From NCBI GenBank assembly GCA_964442285.1, contig CAYTZH010000003.1:62001-126000 (forward strand): DNA of 64,000 nucleotides, in the 5' to 3' direction. Positions 33,915 to 42,166 of this stretch are shown piece by piece. The DNA is from CAYTZH01 sp964442285. GTDB taxonomy: Bacteria > Myxococcota_A > UBA9160 > JAFDET01. Under the pieces are notes generated by a model that saw only the letters and a program-made list of their open reading frames with translations, was not told the DNA's origin and made no database searches. Every line of letters starts with the position of its first letter. Positions within the stretch are counted from its first letter, which is position 1. A program made the translations under genes and the position numbers.

Positions 33915-34839
33915 GGTCCACCTGCAGGGTGAAGGCCAGGAAGCCCTCCAGTCGTTGGGAAGCCTCGAGCTTCTCCGCGGTTCCGTCCTGGTTGGCGACC
34001 GCCTCGTAGAGGTGCACGGCGGCGTCGGCCAGCTCGCGGAAGTGGGGTGGATCGAAGCGCAGGCCCTCGGGCGGATAGGCGCGCACATACTCGCGGGCGA
34101 CGGTGGCGTAGAGGTCGGCCAGGGCCAGCAGGTGGCGGTTGGACCGCTTGCTGTCCCGGTGCTCGACGACGACCCGCTGCAGCTCGGCCAGGGCGCGGAC
34201 GTCGCCGTCCGCGTCCAGGCGTCGGGTGGCGACGAAGAAGTCGGCCCGGGCCATGTCGGCCCGCTCGATCTCCTCCTGCACCACCTGGGCGTGGTGGGTG
34301 CCGGCCGCCTCTCCGGCCAGGGCCTCGAGGAGGGCCCGGCGGCGGTCGTAGGCCGCCAGAGGATCGGCGTCCGGCGCGCCATTCGGAGGGGCGCTGCGCA
34401 GGTCGATCGCGGCGGCCTCGGCCAGGCCGTCGCAGAGGGCGGCGCTGCGCAGGGCTTCGTGGGCGAGCGGGCCTTTGCGCCCGGCGGCGGCCCGGTAGTG
34501 CTCGGCCGCCAGGTCGAAGGCGCGCAGGCGCTCCAGGGCCCGGGCCTTGGCGAAGGCCAGCACGTCGTCCATGTGCCCGGCCCGGAGCGCGTCGGCGTGG
34601 ATCCGCTCCAGGTTCTCCAGGCGCAGCAGCGAGGCGCGGTAGACGTTCCGGCCGGTGAAGTCCGTGGCCGGCTCGAAGCGGTAGGTGTCGTCGGGGACGT
34701 GGCGGCGCAGCACCGCGACCACCTCCAGCACCGACTCGGTGGGGCGGAAGCGCGGGTCGGGCTGCTTGGCGCCACAGGCCAGCAGGGGGCCGATCCAGGC
34801 CGCGACGAGCAGGGCGGCGTGGGCATTGCGCTTCACCAT
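33895..34839 (-). CDS. lipoprotein, unrecognised
   Basis: 314 residues. MVKRNAHAALLVAAWIGPLLACG is a lipoprotein signal with lipobox LLAC. The mature part is helical (RLENLERIHADALRAGHMDDVLAFAKARALERL and similar), suggesting TPR-like pairs. ATG 34839 is favoured over a TTG at 34848. It is followed by the larger lipoprotein with overlapping ends. Function is unknown; shared architecture suggests the two work together in the periplasm or outer membrane. Confidence 0.75.
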   Translation of the reverse strand: MVKRNAHAALLVAAWIGPLLACGAKQPDPRFRPTESVLEVVAVLRRHVPDDTYRFEPATDFTGRNVYRASLLRLENLERIHADALRAGHMDDVLAFAKARALERLRAFDLAAEHYRAAAGRKGPLAHEALRSAALCDGLAEAAAIDLRSAPPNGAPDADPLAAYDRRRALLEALAGEAAGTHHAQVVQEEIERADMARADFFVATRRLDADGDVRALAELQRVVVEHRDSKRSNRHLLALADLYATVAREYVRAYPPEGLRFDPPHFRELADAAVHLYEAVANQDGTAEKLEASQRLEGFLAFTLQVDRDRFTP

Positions 34840-34873
34840 GGCCGCCAAGGATCCTCGATCCGGGCCCCCGCGT

Positions 34874-36448
34874 CTACGCGCGGCGGCGCGTCCGGGCGCG
34901 CCTGGGGCGCCGCTCCCCGCTGCGCTGGGCCACCACCAGGTTGAGCATCTTCTCGCTCGCGATCACCGCCGACCCCATCTGATCCGAGTCGACGCCCAGG
35001 GTGCTGAAGCTGCCCTCGGGCCCGCCGCTCCAGGTGATGAAGGTCTCCACCAGGGCGGCGGTCCGGCCGCCGGGCGGGATGCGCACCCGGAAGTCCGCCA
35101 GCCGCGGCACCTCCAGGTCGAAGCGCTTCACGGCCTTCTTGAGGGCGTTCATGAAGGCGTCGTAGCCGCCGTCGCCCTGGGCGTGGGCCTTGGAGACGAC
35201 GCCCTGGTAGCTGACCACCACCTCGGCCTCGGGGAGCTCCGCGCCGGCGACCGTCACCCGGTAGTCGCGCACCTGGAAGCGGTGCTCCTCCGGGGTCTTC
35301 AGGACGTCCGCGATGATGTAGGGCAGGTCCTCCGGCCCCACGGTGTGCTTCTTGTCGCCCAGCTCGACGATGCGGCGCAGGACCAGGTCGCGGTCGGTCT
35401 CCGGCAGCTCGATGCCGAGGGCCTCGAGGTTGTGGTCCAGGGAGGCCTTGCCCGAGAGCTTGCCCAGGGCGTAGCGGCGCCGCCGCCCGAAGCGGGTGGG
35501 GGCGAGGGCGCTGGCGTAGAGCTCGCCCTTGGCGTCGCCGTCGGCGTGGATGCCCGCGGTCTGGGTGAAGACGTCGCGCCCCACGATCGGGGCGTTGGCG
35601 GGCAGGTCCTTGCCGCTGAAGGTCTCCACCATGCCGGCCACCTGGCTCAGGCGCGACTCCTCCACGCCGGTGCGGAACGCGCTGTGGTCGTGGAGCGCGG
35701 CCACCACCTCGGCCAGCTTGGCGTTGCCGGCCCGCTCGCCCAGCCCGTTCACGCTGGTATGGACGCCACGCGCGCCCGCACGCACCGCGGCCAGGGCGTT
35801 GGCGGTGGCCAGGCCGTAGTCGTTGTGGGCGTGGAACTCGAACACGACGTCGGGCCAGGTGCGCGTCATGAGCCCCACGAAGTGCGCCGTGTCGTCCGGG
35901 TCGAAGATGCCGAGGGTGTCCGGCAGGTAGATGCGCTCCACGCCGAGCTCGCGCAGGTGCGCGACCAGGGCGAAGACGTAGTCGAAGGCGTCGCGGACGC
36001 CGTTGGACCAGTCCTCCAGGTACGCGTTGACCTTGAGGCGCCGCTTGCGGGCGTGGCGGACGGTCTCGCCGACCCAGCCCCGGTGGCGCTCCGGGGGCAT
36101 GCGCAGCTGCTCCCGGCAGTGGCGCTCGGAGCCCTTGGTGAGCAGGTTCATGACCTTGCCCCGCACGTCGCAGATCCAGTCCACGGACTTCTCGCCGTCG
36201 GCGTAGCCGAGGATCTCCACCCGCTCGAGGCGCTTCTCGCGGCGCGCCCAGGCCAACACCTTGCGGGCCGCCTCGCGCTCGCCCTCGGAGACCCGGGTGG
36301 AGGCGATCTCGATGCGGTCCACCTTCACCTCGGCCAGCAGCAGGCGCGCCAGCTGATGCTTCTCCTCCGGCGTGTAGGCGATGTCCGGCGTCTGCTCCCC
36401 GTCGCGGAGGGTGGTGTCCATCACCTGGATGCGTCGGTGGTCGGTCAT
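34874..36448 (-). CDS. (R)-citramalate synthase / 2-isopropylmalate synthase family
   Basis: 524 residues: a HMGL-like TIM barrel (DTTLRDGEQTPD at residues 11-22, IEIASTRVSEGE, EFHAHNDYGLATAN with the metal His pair, NGLGERAGNA) followed by a LeuA-type regulatory domain (YRVTVAG to the Arg-rich end). The family condenses acetyl-CoA with pyruvate (CimA) or 2-ketoisovalerate (LeuA). The leader peptide upstream is rich in isoleucine, not leucine, which favours citramalate synthase in the threonine-independent isoleucine route. A Shine-Dalgarno-like GAGGAA lies before ATG 36448. The sequence resembles the divergent LeuA-like branch also found in Bacteroidetes. Confidence 0.85.
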   Translation of the reverse strand: MTDHRRIQVMDTTLRDGEQTPDIAYTPEEKHQLARLLLAEVKVDRIEIASTRVSEGEREAARKVLAWARREKRLERVEILGYADGEKSVDWICDVRGKVMNLLTKGSERHCREQLRMPPERHRGWVGETVRHARKRRLKVNAYLEDWSNGVRDAFDYVFALVAHLRELGVERIYLPDTLGIFDPDDTAHFVGLMTRTWPDVVFEFHAHNDYGLATANALAAVRAGARGVHTSVNGLGERAGNAKLAEVVAALHDHSAFRTGVEESRLSQVAGMVETFSGKDLPANAPIVGRDVFTQTAGIHADGDAKGELYASALAPTRFGRRRRYALGKLSGKASLDHNLEALGIELPETDRDLVLRRIVELGDKKHTVGPEDLPYIIADVLKTPEEHRFQVRDYRVTVAGAELPEAEVVVSYQGVVSKAHAQGDGGYDAFMNALKKAVKRFDLEVPRLADFRVRIPPGGRTAALVETFITWSGGPEGSFSTLGVDSDQMGSAVIASEKMLNLVVAQRSGERRPRRARTRRRA

Positions 36449-36492
36449 GTCGTTCCTCGGTCTGCGCGGCCTCGCGTCCCGGGACGGAGGCC

Positions 36493-36523
36493 AAAAAAAA
36501 GACCGCGGGGGGTTCGCCCGCGG
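36493..36523 (-). terminator. intrinsic terminator of an isoleucine attenuator
   Basis: On the minus strand a CCGCGGG / CCCGCGG stem (36517-36523 with 36503-36509) is followed by TC and eight T residues (36493-36500). It lies 25 bases after the leader-peptide stop and 45 bases before the synthase ATG. GGCCTCC after the T run can pair with GGAGGCC before the hairpin, offering an alternative fold. It is placed as a classic attenuator terminator. Confidence 0.85.
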
Positions 36524-36547
36524 CCTCCGATGCTCGACGCGCTCGCG

Positions 36548-36628
36548 TCAGCCGTCGGACCCGGGCCCCGGGCCCCGAATGGCGATGCGGATGCTCGGGG
36601 CGATGCGGATGCTCGGCCTGCGCGTCAT
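36548..36628 (-). CDS. isoleucine-rich leader peptide of the citramalate synthase attenuator
   Basis: A 26-residue frame beginning MTRRPSIRIAPSIRIAIR, with five Ile codons among 12 consecutive residues (four ATC, one ATT), then a Gly/Pro-rich end and TGA. The Ile-rich part is a 15-bp tandem repeat coding PSIRIA. Ribosome stalling on Ile codons when isoleucyl-tRNA is scarce would alter folding of the RNA before the terminator at 36493-36523. A promoter ends only 7 bases before the ATG, so the leader mRNA itself appears leaderless. It was too short for routine gene calling. Confidence 0.75.
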   Translation of the reverse strand: MTRRPSIRIAPSIRIAIRGPGPGSDG

Positions 36629-36635
36629 GGGACGC

Positions 36636-36664
36636 AGACTACAGCGAAGCCGCGGGCGTGTCAT
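36636..36664 (-). promoter_or_regulatory. promoter of the citramalate synthase leader
   Basis: On the minus strand, ATGACA (36659-36664) and TAGTCT (36636-36641) are separated by exactly 17 bases. The expected transcription start, about 7 bases past the -10, coincides with the leader-peptide ATG. The divergent pseudouridine synthase has its own -10-like TAGACT at 36673-36678. Confidence 0.55.
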
Positions 36665-36685
36665 CCGGGCAGTAGACTCGGTGCC

Positions 36686-37654
36686 GTGGTGGAGGAGAGT
36701 CCCGAGCGCGTGCTGGAGGTGGGCCGCGAGGCGGCCGGCGAGCGCCTCGACGCCTTCCTGGCGACCGGGCTCGGGATCTCCCGGGCCGAGGCCCGGCGCC
36801 TGCTCGCCCGGGGCCGGGTGGCGCTCGACGGCCGGACCGCCTCGGCGAGCGCCAAGGGGCTGCGCCTCTCGGAGGGCGCCCGGGTCGAGCTGGCGGCCTT
36901 CGCGCCCGAGGCCGCCGCGCGCCCGATCGCGGAGGCCCGGCCGGGCTTTCCCGTGCTGGCCCGCGGCCCCGGCTGGCTGGCCCTGGACAAGCCCCCGGGC
37001 GTGCCGGTGCATCCCCTGGAGCCCGACGAGACCGGGACGCTCCTGAACTTCGCCGTGGCCGAGGAGCCCGGCCTCCACGGTGTGGGGGAGGGCGGCCTGC
37101 GCAGCGGCGTCGTGCACCGGCTCGACTCGGACACCTCGGGCGTCGTGCTGCTGGCCACCGACGAGCCCACCTGGCAGCGCCTGCGCGCGGCCTTCGCTGC
37201 GCATCGGGTGCGCAAGCGCTACCGCGCCGTCGTGCTGGGCGCGCTGCCCGACCGCGGTCGCGCCGACGTGGGCCTGGTGGTGGCGCAGCATCGGCCGGCG
37301 CGGGTCCGGGTGGTGGCGCCCGACGACCCCCGTCCCGGCGTCCGCCCGGGCCGACTGGCCTGGGTCGTGCGGGAGCGGCTGCGCGGGGCCTGCCTGCTGG
37401 AGGTGGATCTCGAGACTGGCTTCCTGCACCAGGTGCGCGCCACCCTCGCCCACCTGGGCGCGCCGGTGGCGGGCGACCGCCGCTACGGCCCCGCGGCCGA
37501 GGCGGATCCCTCGGGCGCGGGCCGGCAGCTCTTGCACGCCGCCTCCGTCGACGTCGACGAGATCCGGGCCGAGAGTCCAGATCCGCCGGACTTCGCGGCC
37601 GCGCTGGACCGCCTGAGGGTCACCCGTTCGGACGGGTCGGACCGCCTGCGGTAG
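36686..37654 (+). CDS. RluA/RluD-family pseudouridine synthase
   Basis: 322 residues. An S4-like N-terminal domain (ERLDAFLATGLGISRAEARR) precedes the catalytic domain with GVVHRLDSDTSGVVLLA, where the Asp in HRLDSDTSG is the nucleophile. The C-terminal LETGFLHQVRATLAHLGAPV matches RluD-type enzymes (TGRTHQIR), here with Phe-Leu-His. It isomerises uridine in rRNA or tRNA; the target is not clear. GTG 36686 lies 7 bases after TAGACT with no Shine-Dalgarno, so leaderless initiation is likely. Confidence 0.88.
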   Translation: MVEESPERVLEVGREAAGERLDAFLATGLGISRAEARRLLARGRVALDGRTASASAKGLRLSEGARVELAAFAPEAAARPIAEARPGFPVLARGPGWLALDKPPGVPVHPLEPDETGTLLNFAVAEEPGLHGVGEGGLRSGVVHRLDSDTSGVVLLATDEPTWQRLRAAFAAHRVRKRYRAVVLGALPDRGRADVGLVVAQHRPARVRVVAPDDPRPGVRPGRLAWVVRERLRGACLLEVDLETGFLHQVRATLAHLGAPVAGDRRYGPAAEADPSGAGRQLLHAASVDVDEIRAESPDPPDFAAALDRLRVTRSDGSDRLR

Positions 37655-37664
37655 GGTCGCCGCC

Positions 37665-38228
37665 ATGGAGCTGCTGGTGGTGGTGGCCTCGGCCACCGGC
37701 CGGACCGCGCGCCTGGCGGAGGCGTTCGCCGAGGGCGCACGGCGCGCCGGGGCGGAGGCCCGGGTGGTCCGCGCCGAGGACGCCGCGGAGGCGGACGTGC
37801 TCGCCGCCGACGTCCTCGCGGTGGGCAGCGGCGTCCACATGGGCGGCGTGGAGTCGTCGCTCCGGGCCTTCTTCGAGGGCCTCTCGCCCGCCTGGCTGCG
37901 CGGCGACCTGGTCGGCAAGCTCGGCGCGGCGTTCGTCTCCGCGGGCGACGGCGGCCGCGGCGGCGCCGAGCTCGCCCTCGTCTCCATCTGGGCCCACTTC
38001 GCCCAGCAGGGGATGCTCTGCGTGCCCATGCACCACCGGCTCGAGGGCTTCGCCGCGGGCGGCTGCCACTGGGGGCCGGTGGCCTGGACCAGCCCGCGCG
38101 AGCGCGTCCCGGGCCCCACCGGCGAGCACCTCGTCGCCGCGCGCGCCCACGGCGCCTGGGTCGTGGAGTGCGCGCGCCGCTGGGGCGGCGAGCCCGCCCC
38201 GAACGCCGCCCCGGCCCCGGGGCGCTAG
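37665..38228 (+). CDS. flavodoxin / NAD(P)H:quinone oxidoreductase-like protein
   Basis: 187 residues, single flavodoxin-fold domain: an FMN phosphate loop SATGRTARLAEAF at residues 9-21, AVGSGVHMGGVESSLRAFF, and the segment around GAAFVSAGDGGRGGAE. This is the WrbA/flavodoxin_2 type and probably reduces quinones or donates electrons. ATG 37665 is 7 bases after TAGGGT (37652-37657), without a Shine-Dalgarno. It overlaps the convergent methyltransferase gene by 4 bases. Confidence 0.8.
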   Translation: MELLVVVASATGRTARLAEAFAEGARRAGAEARVVRAEDAAEADVLAADVLAVGSGVHMGGVESSLRAFFEGLSPAWLRGDLVGKLGAAFVSAGDGGRGGAELALVSIWAHFAQQGMLCVPMHHRLEGFAAGGCHWGPVAWTSPRERVPGPTGEHLVAARAHGAWVVECARRWGGEPAPNAAPAPGR

Positions 38229-38881
38229 CGCTTGCGGAGGAGCGTCAGCCCGTCCCCGACGGGCAGCATCACCGTGTCGACCCGCTGGTCGGCCGCGACG
38301 GCTTCGTTGAAGGCCCGGATGGCGACCGTCTGCGGCTCGTCCACCTCCGGGTTCACCACGCTGCCCATCCAGAGCACGTTGTCCACCAGGATCAGGCCGC
38401 CGGGCGGCATGCGCTTCAGGATCTCTTCGTAGTAGGTCGGGTAGCTCGGCTTGTCGGCGTCGATGAAGGCGAGGTCGATGCCGGGCTCCTCGGGCAGCGC
38501 GCGCAGGGTCTCGGCGGCGGGCCCGATGCGGAGCTCGATGCGATCGGCGACGCCGGCCTTCTCCCAGTAGCGGCGGGCGATCCCGGTCCACTCCTCGCTC
38601 ACGTCGCAGGCCAGCAGCTGGCCGTCGGGGGGCAGTCCCCGCGCGATGCACAGGGCGGAGTAGCCGGTGAACGTACCCACCTCGACGGCGCGGCGCGCGC
38701 CGCAGATCCGGGTCAGCAGGGTCATGAACGCCCCCTGCTCCGGCGCGATCTGCATCAGCGAGATGCCCCCGAGCCGGGCGGTCTCCTCGATGAGCGACTG
38801 CTGCAGGGCGTCGGGCGGCGTACCGTGCTCGACGAGGTAGGCGTGGATCTCGGGCGAGAGCTGGAAGGATTTGGGGTCCAT
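38225..38881 (-). CDS. SAM-dependent O-methyltransferase, catechol-OMT type
   Basis: 218 residues. The SAM motif is VEVGTFTGYSALCIA, followed by LLACDVSEEWTGIARRYW, then IDLAFIDADKPSYPTYYE (metal Asp) and LILVDNVLWMGSV (metal Asp-Asn). This is the metal-dependent class I OMT family (caffeoyl-CoA/catechol type). It probably methylates vicinal hydroxyls on an aromatic metabolite. ATG 38881 lies 6 bases after TAGCTT on the minus strand with no Shine-Dalgarno. Confidence 0.92.
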   Translation of the reverse strand: MDPKSFQLSPEIHAYLVEHGTPPDALQQSLIEETARLGGISLMQIAPEQGAFMTLLTRICGARRAVEVGTFTGYSALCIARGLPPDGQLLACDVSEEWTGIARRYWEKAGVADRIELRIGPAAETLRALPEEPGIDLAFIDADKPSYPTYYEEILKRMPPGGLILVDNVLWMGSVVNPEVDEPQTVAIRAFNEAVAADQRVDTVMLPVGDGLTLLRKR

Positions 38882-38989
38882 GGGCGCAAGCTAGCACTCC
38901 CCTCGTCGGGTCCGGCGCAGTAGACTGCCCAGGCTCATCGGACCCGACCGCATCCGCGCGGTCTCCGCGCTACGACAGGAGGATCCCCC

Positions 38990-39511
38990 TTGGCCAGCGA
39001 ACGACCCGGCGCCGTGACCATGCGCGGCAACCCGCTCACGCTCCTCGGCCCCGAGCTCCGGGCCGGCGACGACGCCCCCGACTTCACCGCCCTCGACACC
39101 AAGCTCCAGGAGGTGAACCTGGCCGCGTCCAAGGGCAAGGTGCGCATCTTCAGCGTGATTCCGAGCCTCGACACGCCCGTATGCGATCAGCAGACCCGTC
39201 GCTTCAACCAGGAGGCGGCCGCCCTCGGCGACGTGGTGATCTACACGATCTCCGCCGACCTGCCCTTCGCCGCCGGCCGCTGGTGCGGGGCCGCCGACAT
39301 CGACCGGGTGCAGTGCCTCTCGGACCACCGGGAGATGTCCTTCGGCAACGCCTGGGGAACCCACGTCAAGGAGCTGCGCCTCGACGCCCGCGCCGTCTTC
39401 GTGGTGGATGCCCACGACAAGATCGTCCACGCCCAATACGTGGGCGAGATCGCCGAGCACCCGGACTACGACGCGGTGCTCGAGGCCGCGAGGAAGGCCG
39501 CCGGGAGCTAG
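38990..39511 (+). CDS. tpx: thiol peroxidase (2-Cys atypical peroxiredoxin)
   Basis: 173 residues, usual Tpx length plus a few. The peroxidatic Cys65 is in SLDTPVCDQQT and the resolving Cys99 is in GRWCGAADIDRV, the spacing of Tpx. It reduces hydroperoxides using thioredoxin. TTG 38990 follows CAGGAGGA by 7 bases, a strong Shine-Dalgarno, and matches the family N-terminus. A TAGACT around 38921 is a candidate -10 for a leadered transcript. Confidence 0.94.
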   Translation: MASERPGAVTMRGNPLTLLGPELRAGDDAPDFTALDTKLQEVNLAASKGKVRIFSVIPSLDTPVCDQQTRRFNQEAAALGDVVIYTISADLPFAAGRWCGAADIDRVQCLSDHREMSFGNAWGTHVKELRLDARAVFVVDAHDKIVHAQYVGEIAEHPDYDAVLEAARKAAGS

Positions 39512-39526
39512 CGCGCGCAGACCGCG

Positions 39527-39847
39527 CTAGCGCTTCGTAAACTGGAGCTGGGTGGCCTTGGCCATCTCGTCCTCGGCCTCGGGGATCATGCCCTTCTGCT
39601 GGTAGATCCGGGAGAGGGTCGTGTGGCCCAGGGCCTCGTCGGGCTCGAGGGCGATGAGCCGCTTCGCCGCATCGATGGCGGCGTCCAGGTCGCCCTGGCG
39701 CTGCAGCACCAGGGCGAGTCCGTTCCAGGCGATCGCCAGGCCCGGGTCCGCATCGACGGCGCGGCGGTAGCAGTCGACCGCCTCGTCGAGGCGGTCGTTG
39801 GCGTAGTGCTGGAAGCCTTCCTTCGAGAGCGCGCGGGCGTCGGCCAT
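39527..39847 (-). CDS. small TPR-repeat protein
   Basis: 106 residues made of three tetratricopeptide repeats (YANDRLDEAVDCYRRAVDADP, QRQGDLDAAIDAAKRLIALEP and a third). It has no signal peptide and no other domain, so it is probably a cytoplasmic adaptor. ATG 39847 is 6 bases after the palindromic AGTATACT that it shares with the divergent acetyltransferase. Confidence 0.8.
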   Translation of the reverse strand: MADARALSKEGFQHYANDRLDEAVDCYRRAVDADPGLAIAWNGLALVLQRQGDLDAAIDAAKRLIALEPDEALGHTTLSRIYQQKGMIPEAEDEMAKATQLQFTKR

Positions 39848-39853
39848 GGCGCG

Positions 39854-39861
39854 AGTATACT
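39854..39861. promoter_or_regulatory. palindromic -10 element shared by two divergent leaderless genes
   Basis: AGTATACT is its own reverse complement. Read rightward, TATACT (39856-39861) is 9 bases before GTG 39871. Read leftward, TATACT is 6 bases before ATG 39847. Neither gene has a Shine-Dalgarno, and the whole region between the two start codons is only 23 bases. A single symmetrical -10 firing in both directions is the simplest reading. Confidence 0.55.
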
Positions 39862-39870
39862 CGCCGGGTC

Positions 39871-40908
39871 GTGAGGATCCGCACCCTCGAGGCCGCGGAG
39901 CGCGAGCCCCTGCTGGCGCTCCTCGATCGCTGGCCGCTCTCCGACGGCTGGCGGGGGGCCGACTTCTTCCGCCGCTACCTCGAGGACGACCCCACCTACC
40001 GCGACGAGAACGTCTGGGTCGCCGAGGAGGAGGACACGCTCGCCTGCTGCGTCCAGATCTTCCCCCGCCGGATCCGGGTGGGGGGCGCGGAGGTCGGCCT
40101 GGGGGGCATCGGGAGCGTCTTCACCGATCCGGCCCATCGCAAGCGCGGTCTGGCGGAGGCGGTGCTCGCCCGCGCCGAGCGGGCCATGGCCGAACGGGGC
40201 CTGTCCCTCGGCCTGCTCTTCGCCGGCGTGCCCGAGTTCTACGCGCGTCGCGGCTGGCACCGCTGGCCCATCGCCCGGGTGCTCTTCGCGGCCGAGGCGC
40301 CACGCGCCGAGCGGCCCGACGGCCTGGTGGCGGACGACTTCCAGCCCGCCCGCGACCTCGACGGCGTGATCGCCCTGCACGCCGCCTACTCCGGCGGCCG
40401 CGACGGCTGCGTGGTCCGCGACACCGCCCTGTGGGCGGCGAGCCTCCGCGTGGCGGGCAATCCCGACGAGGAGTTCCGGGTGGCGCGCCGCGGCGACCGG
40501 GTGGTGGCCTACGCGCGCGCGGTCGTGCTCGAGGGCATGCTCGCCGTCACCGAGGTGGGTCGTGCCGGCGCGCCCGAGGCCGCCGAGGCCCTGGCCGCCC
40601 TGACGGCCGACCTGCTCCGGCCGCGGGAGCCGGACCGGCTGGTCCCACCGGGCCGCTCGAGCAGCGACCTCCGCAAGGTCGCCTTCGGCACTGCGCTCGC
40701 CGACCCGGCGCTCGCGGAGGCGCTCGCGCGCCGGGGGGTCGGGCTTCGCCCGTTCGGCGACCCGACGTGCATGCTGCGCGTGCTCGACCGGGCGGCGCTG
40801 TGCCGCCAGGCCGGCGTCGCGGCGGCGGCCGAGGAGTCGGACGAGGCGCTCCTGGGGCGCCTGCTCCCGCCCGAGCGGCTCTTCTTCTGGACGGCGGATC
40901 GCTTCTAG
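39871..40908 (+). CDS. GNAT family N-acetyltransferase
   Basis: 345 residues. The acetyl-CoA-binding region is VGLGGIGSVFTDPAHRKRGLAEAVL at about residues 72-96 (R/Q-x-x-G-x-G/A type), followed by FYARRGWHRW. The C-terminal half (from about 170) looks like a second degenerate GNAT/SCP-type domain, as in Eis-like two-domain enzymes. The acceptor is unknown. GTG start as described for the shared promoter. Confidence 0.85.
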   Translation: MRIRTLEAAEREPLLALLDRWPLSDGWRGADFFRRYLEDDPTYRDENVWVAEEEDTLACCVQIFPRRIRVGGAEVGLGGIGSVFTDPAHRKRGLAEAVLARAERAMAERGLSLGLLFAGVPEFYARRGWHRWPIARVLFAAEAPRAERPDGLVADDFQPARDLDGVIALHAAYSGGRDGCVVRDTALWAASLRVAGNPDEEFRVARRGDRVVAYARAVVLEGMLAVTEVGRAGAPEAAEALAALTADLLRPREPDRLVPPGRSSSDLRKVAFGTALADPALAEALARRGVGLRPFGDPTCMLRVLDRAALCRQAGVAAAAEESDEALLGRLLPPERLFFWTADRF

Positions 40909-40947
40909 CGCCGCCGCGGTTACGCTCCCGGGCCGAGGGGGTGTGCG

Positions 40948-42141
40948 GTGCGTCGCGTTCTCTTCCGGAACCTGTTTCTCACCCTGGGCCTCGTGCTGGG
41001 CGTCATGCAGGTGATCGTCGGTCACTGGATCACCGTGGTGCTCGCCGGTCGCGAGGGCCCGGGACTCGCGCTCGGGCTGCTGCTGGCGGCGCTGCTCGTG
41101 GCGGCCAACGCCTACGCCCTGCCCCTGCTGCGCCGCGCGCGACGGCGCGGGGGCTGGCCCGCGCTCGTGGCGGAGGCCTACGTGGCGGTGGGGGTCGCCA
41201 CCCTCCTGCTCGGCTTCGCGATCGTGCTGGCGTGGGTGGGCTATCTGCCGCTGGCCGGCCTGCTGGCCGCGGCGGGCCTCCCCACCGAGCTGGTCTTCCA
41301 GCTCTTCCGGCTCGCCACGGCGGGGGTCGTCGGCAGCCTCGCCGCCATGATCCTCTGGGGCTTCACCGGCGGGCAGCGTCGCGTGGAGCGCTCCCACGTG
41401 CGGGTGGCGCTGGAGGACCTCTCGGATCGTCACCGCGGCCTGCGCATCGTGCAGATCTCGGATCTGCACATCGGCAACGGCATGGAGGGCGCCCGGCTCG
41501 ACCGCCTGGTGGAGGACGTCAACGCCCACGAGCCCGACCTGGTGGCCCTCACCGGCGACCTGTTCGACTTCGATCCGCGCTGGATCGGGCACGGCGCGCG
41601 CGGGCTCTCGCGACTGCGCGCGCGTCTCGGCGTCTTCGCGGTGCTGGGCAACCACGACGTCTACACCGGTGCGGAGGAGGTTGCCGATGGCCTCGCCCGC
41701 CACGCGCCCAACGTGCGTCTGCTCCGCGGCGAGGTGGTGCGCGTGGCCGACGCGCCGCCGCTCTACGTGGCCGGCGTGGACGACCCCGGCCGCGCCACCC
41801 GCTGGACCGACCGCGACGTGGAGATCCCGGAGCTCGAGCGGCTGGCGCGCGAGAAGCCCGACGACGGCCCGGTGCTGCTGCTCGTGCACCGGCCCGAGGC
41901 CTTCCCCCAGGCCTCGCGCCTGGGCTTCCCGCTGGTGCTGGCCGGGCACACCCACGGCGGTCAGCTCGCCCTGCCGGGTCGGGGCGGGCACCTCAACCTC
42001 GCGCGGCTGGTGACCCGCTTCCACCGGGGCCTCTACCGGGAGAACGGCTCGGTGCTCTACGTGAACCGGGGCGTCGGCGTCGCCGGCCCGGCGATCCGCT
42101 TCAACTGCGCCCGCGAGATCGCCACCATCGAGCTCGCCTAG
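40948..42141 (+). CDS. membrane-anchored metallophosphoesterase
   Basis: 397 residues. Four hydrophobic helices fill the first 150 residues, then a calcineurin-like phosphoesterase: ISDLHIGN, TGDLFDFD, LGNHDVYTG, and LAGHTHGGQ, all metal-ligand motifs intact. It resembles YaeI/YkuE-type enzymes that act on lipid-linked or nucleotide phosphates at the membrane. GTG 40948 has a GAGGGGG upstream. The C-terminus (NRGVGVAGPAIRFN) is typical. Confidence 0.9.
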   Translation: MRRVLFRNLFLTLGLVLGVMQVIVGHWITVVLAGREGPGLALGLLLAALLVAANAYALPLLRRARRRGGWPALVAEAYVAVGVATLLLGFAIVLAWVGYLPLAGLLAAAGLPTELVFQLFRLATAGVVGSLAAMILWGFTGGQRRVERSHVRVALEDLSDRHRGLRIVQISDLHIGNGMEGARLDRLVEDVNAHEPDLVALTGDLFDFDPRWIGHGARGLSRLRARLGVFAVLGNHDVYTGAEEVADGLARHAPNVRLLRGEVVRVADAPPLYVAGVDDPGRATRWTDRDVEIPELERLAREKPDDGPVLLLVHRPEAFPQASRLGFPLVLAGHTHGGQLALPGRGGHLNLARLVTRFHRGLYRENGSVLYVNRGVGVAGPAIRFNCAREIATIELA

Positions 42142-42166
42142 CCGGGCAGGCGGTCGAGGCGGCCGT

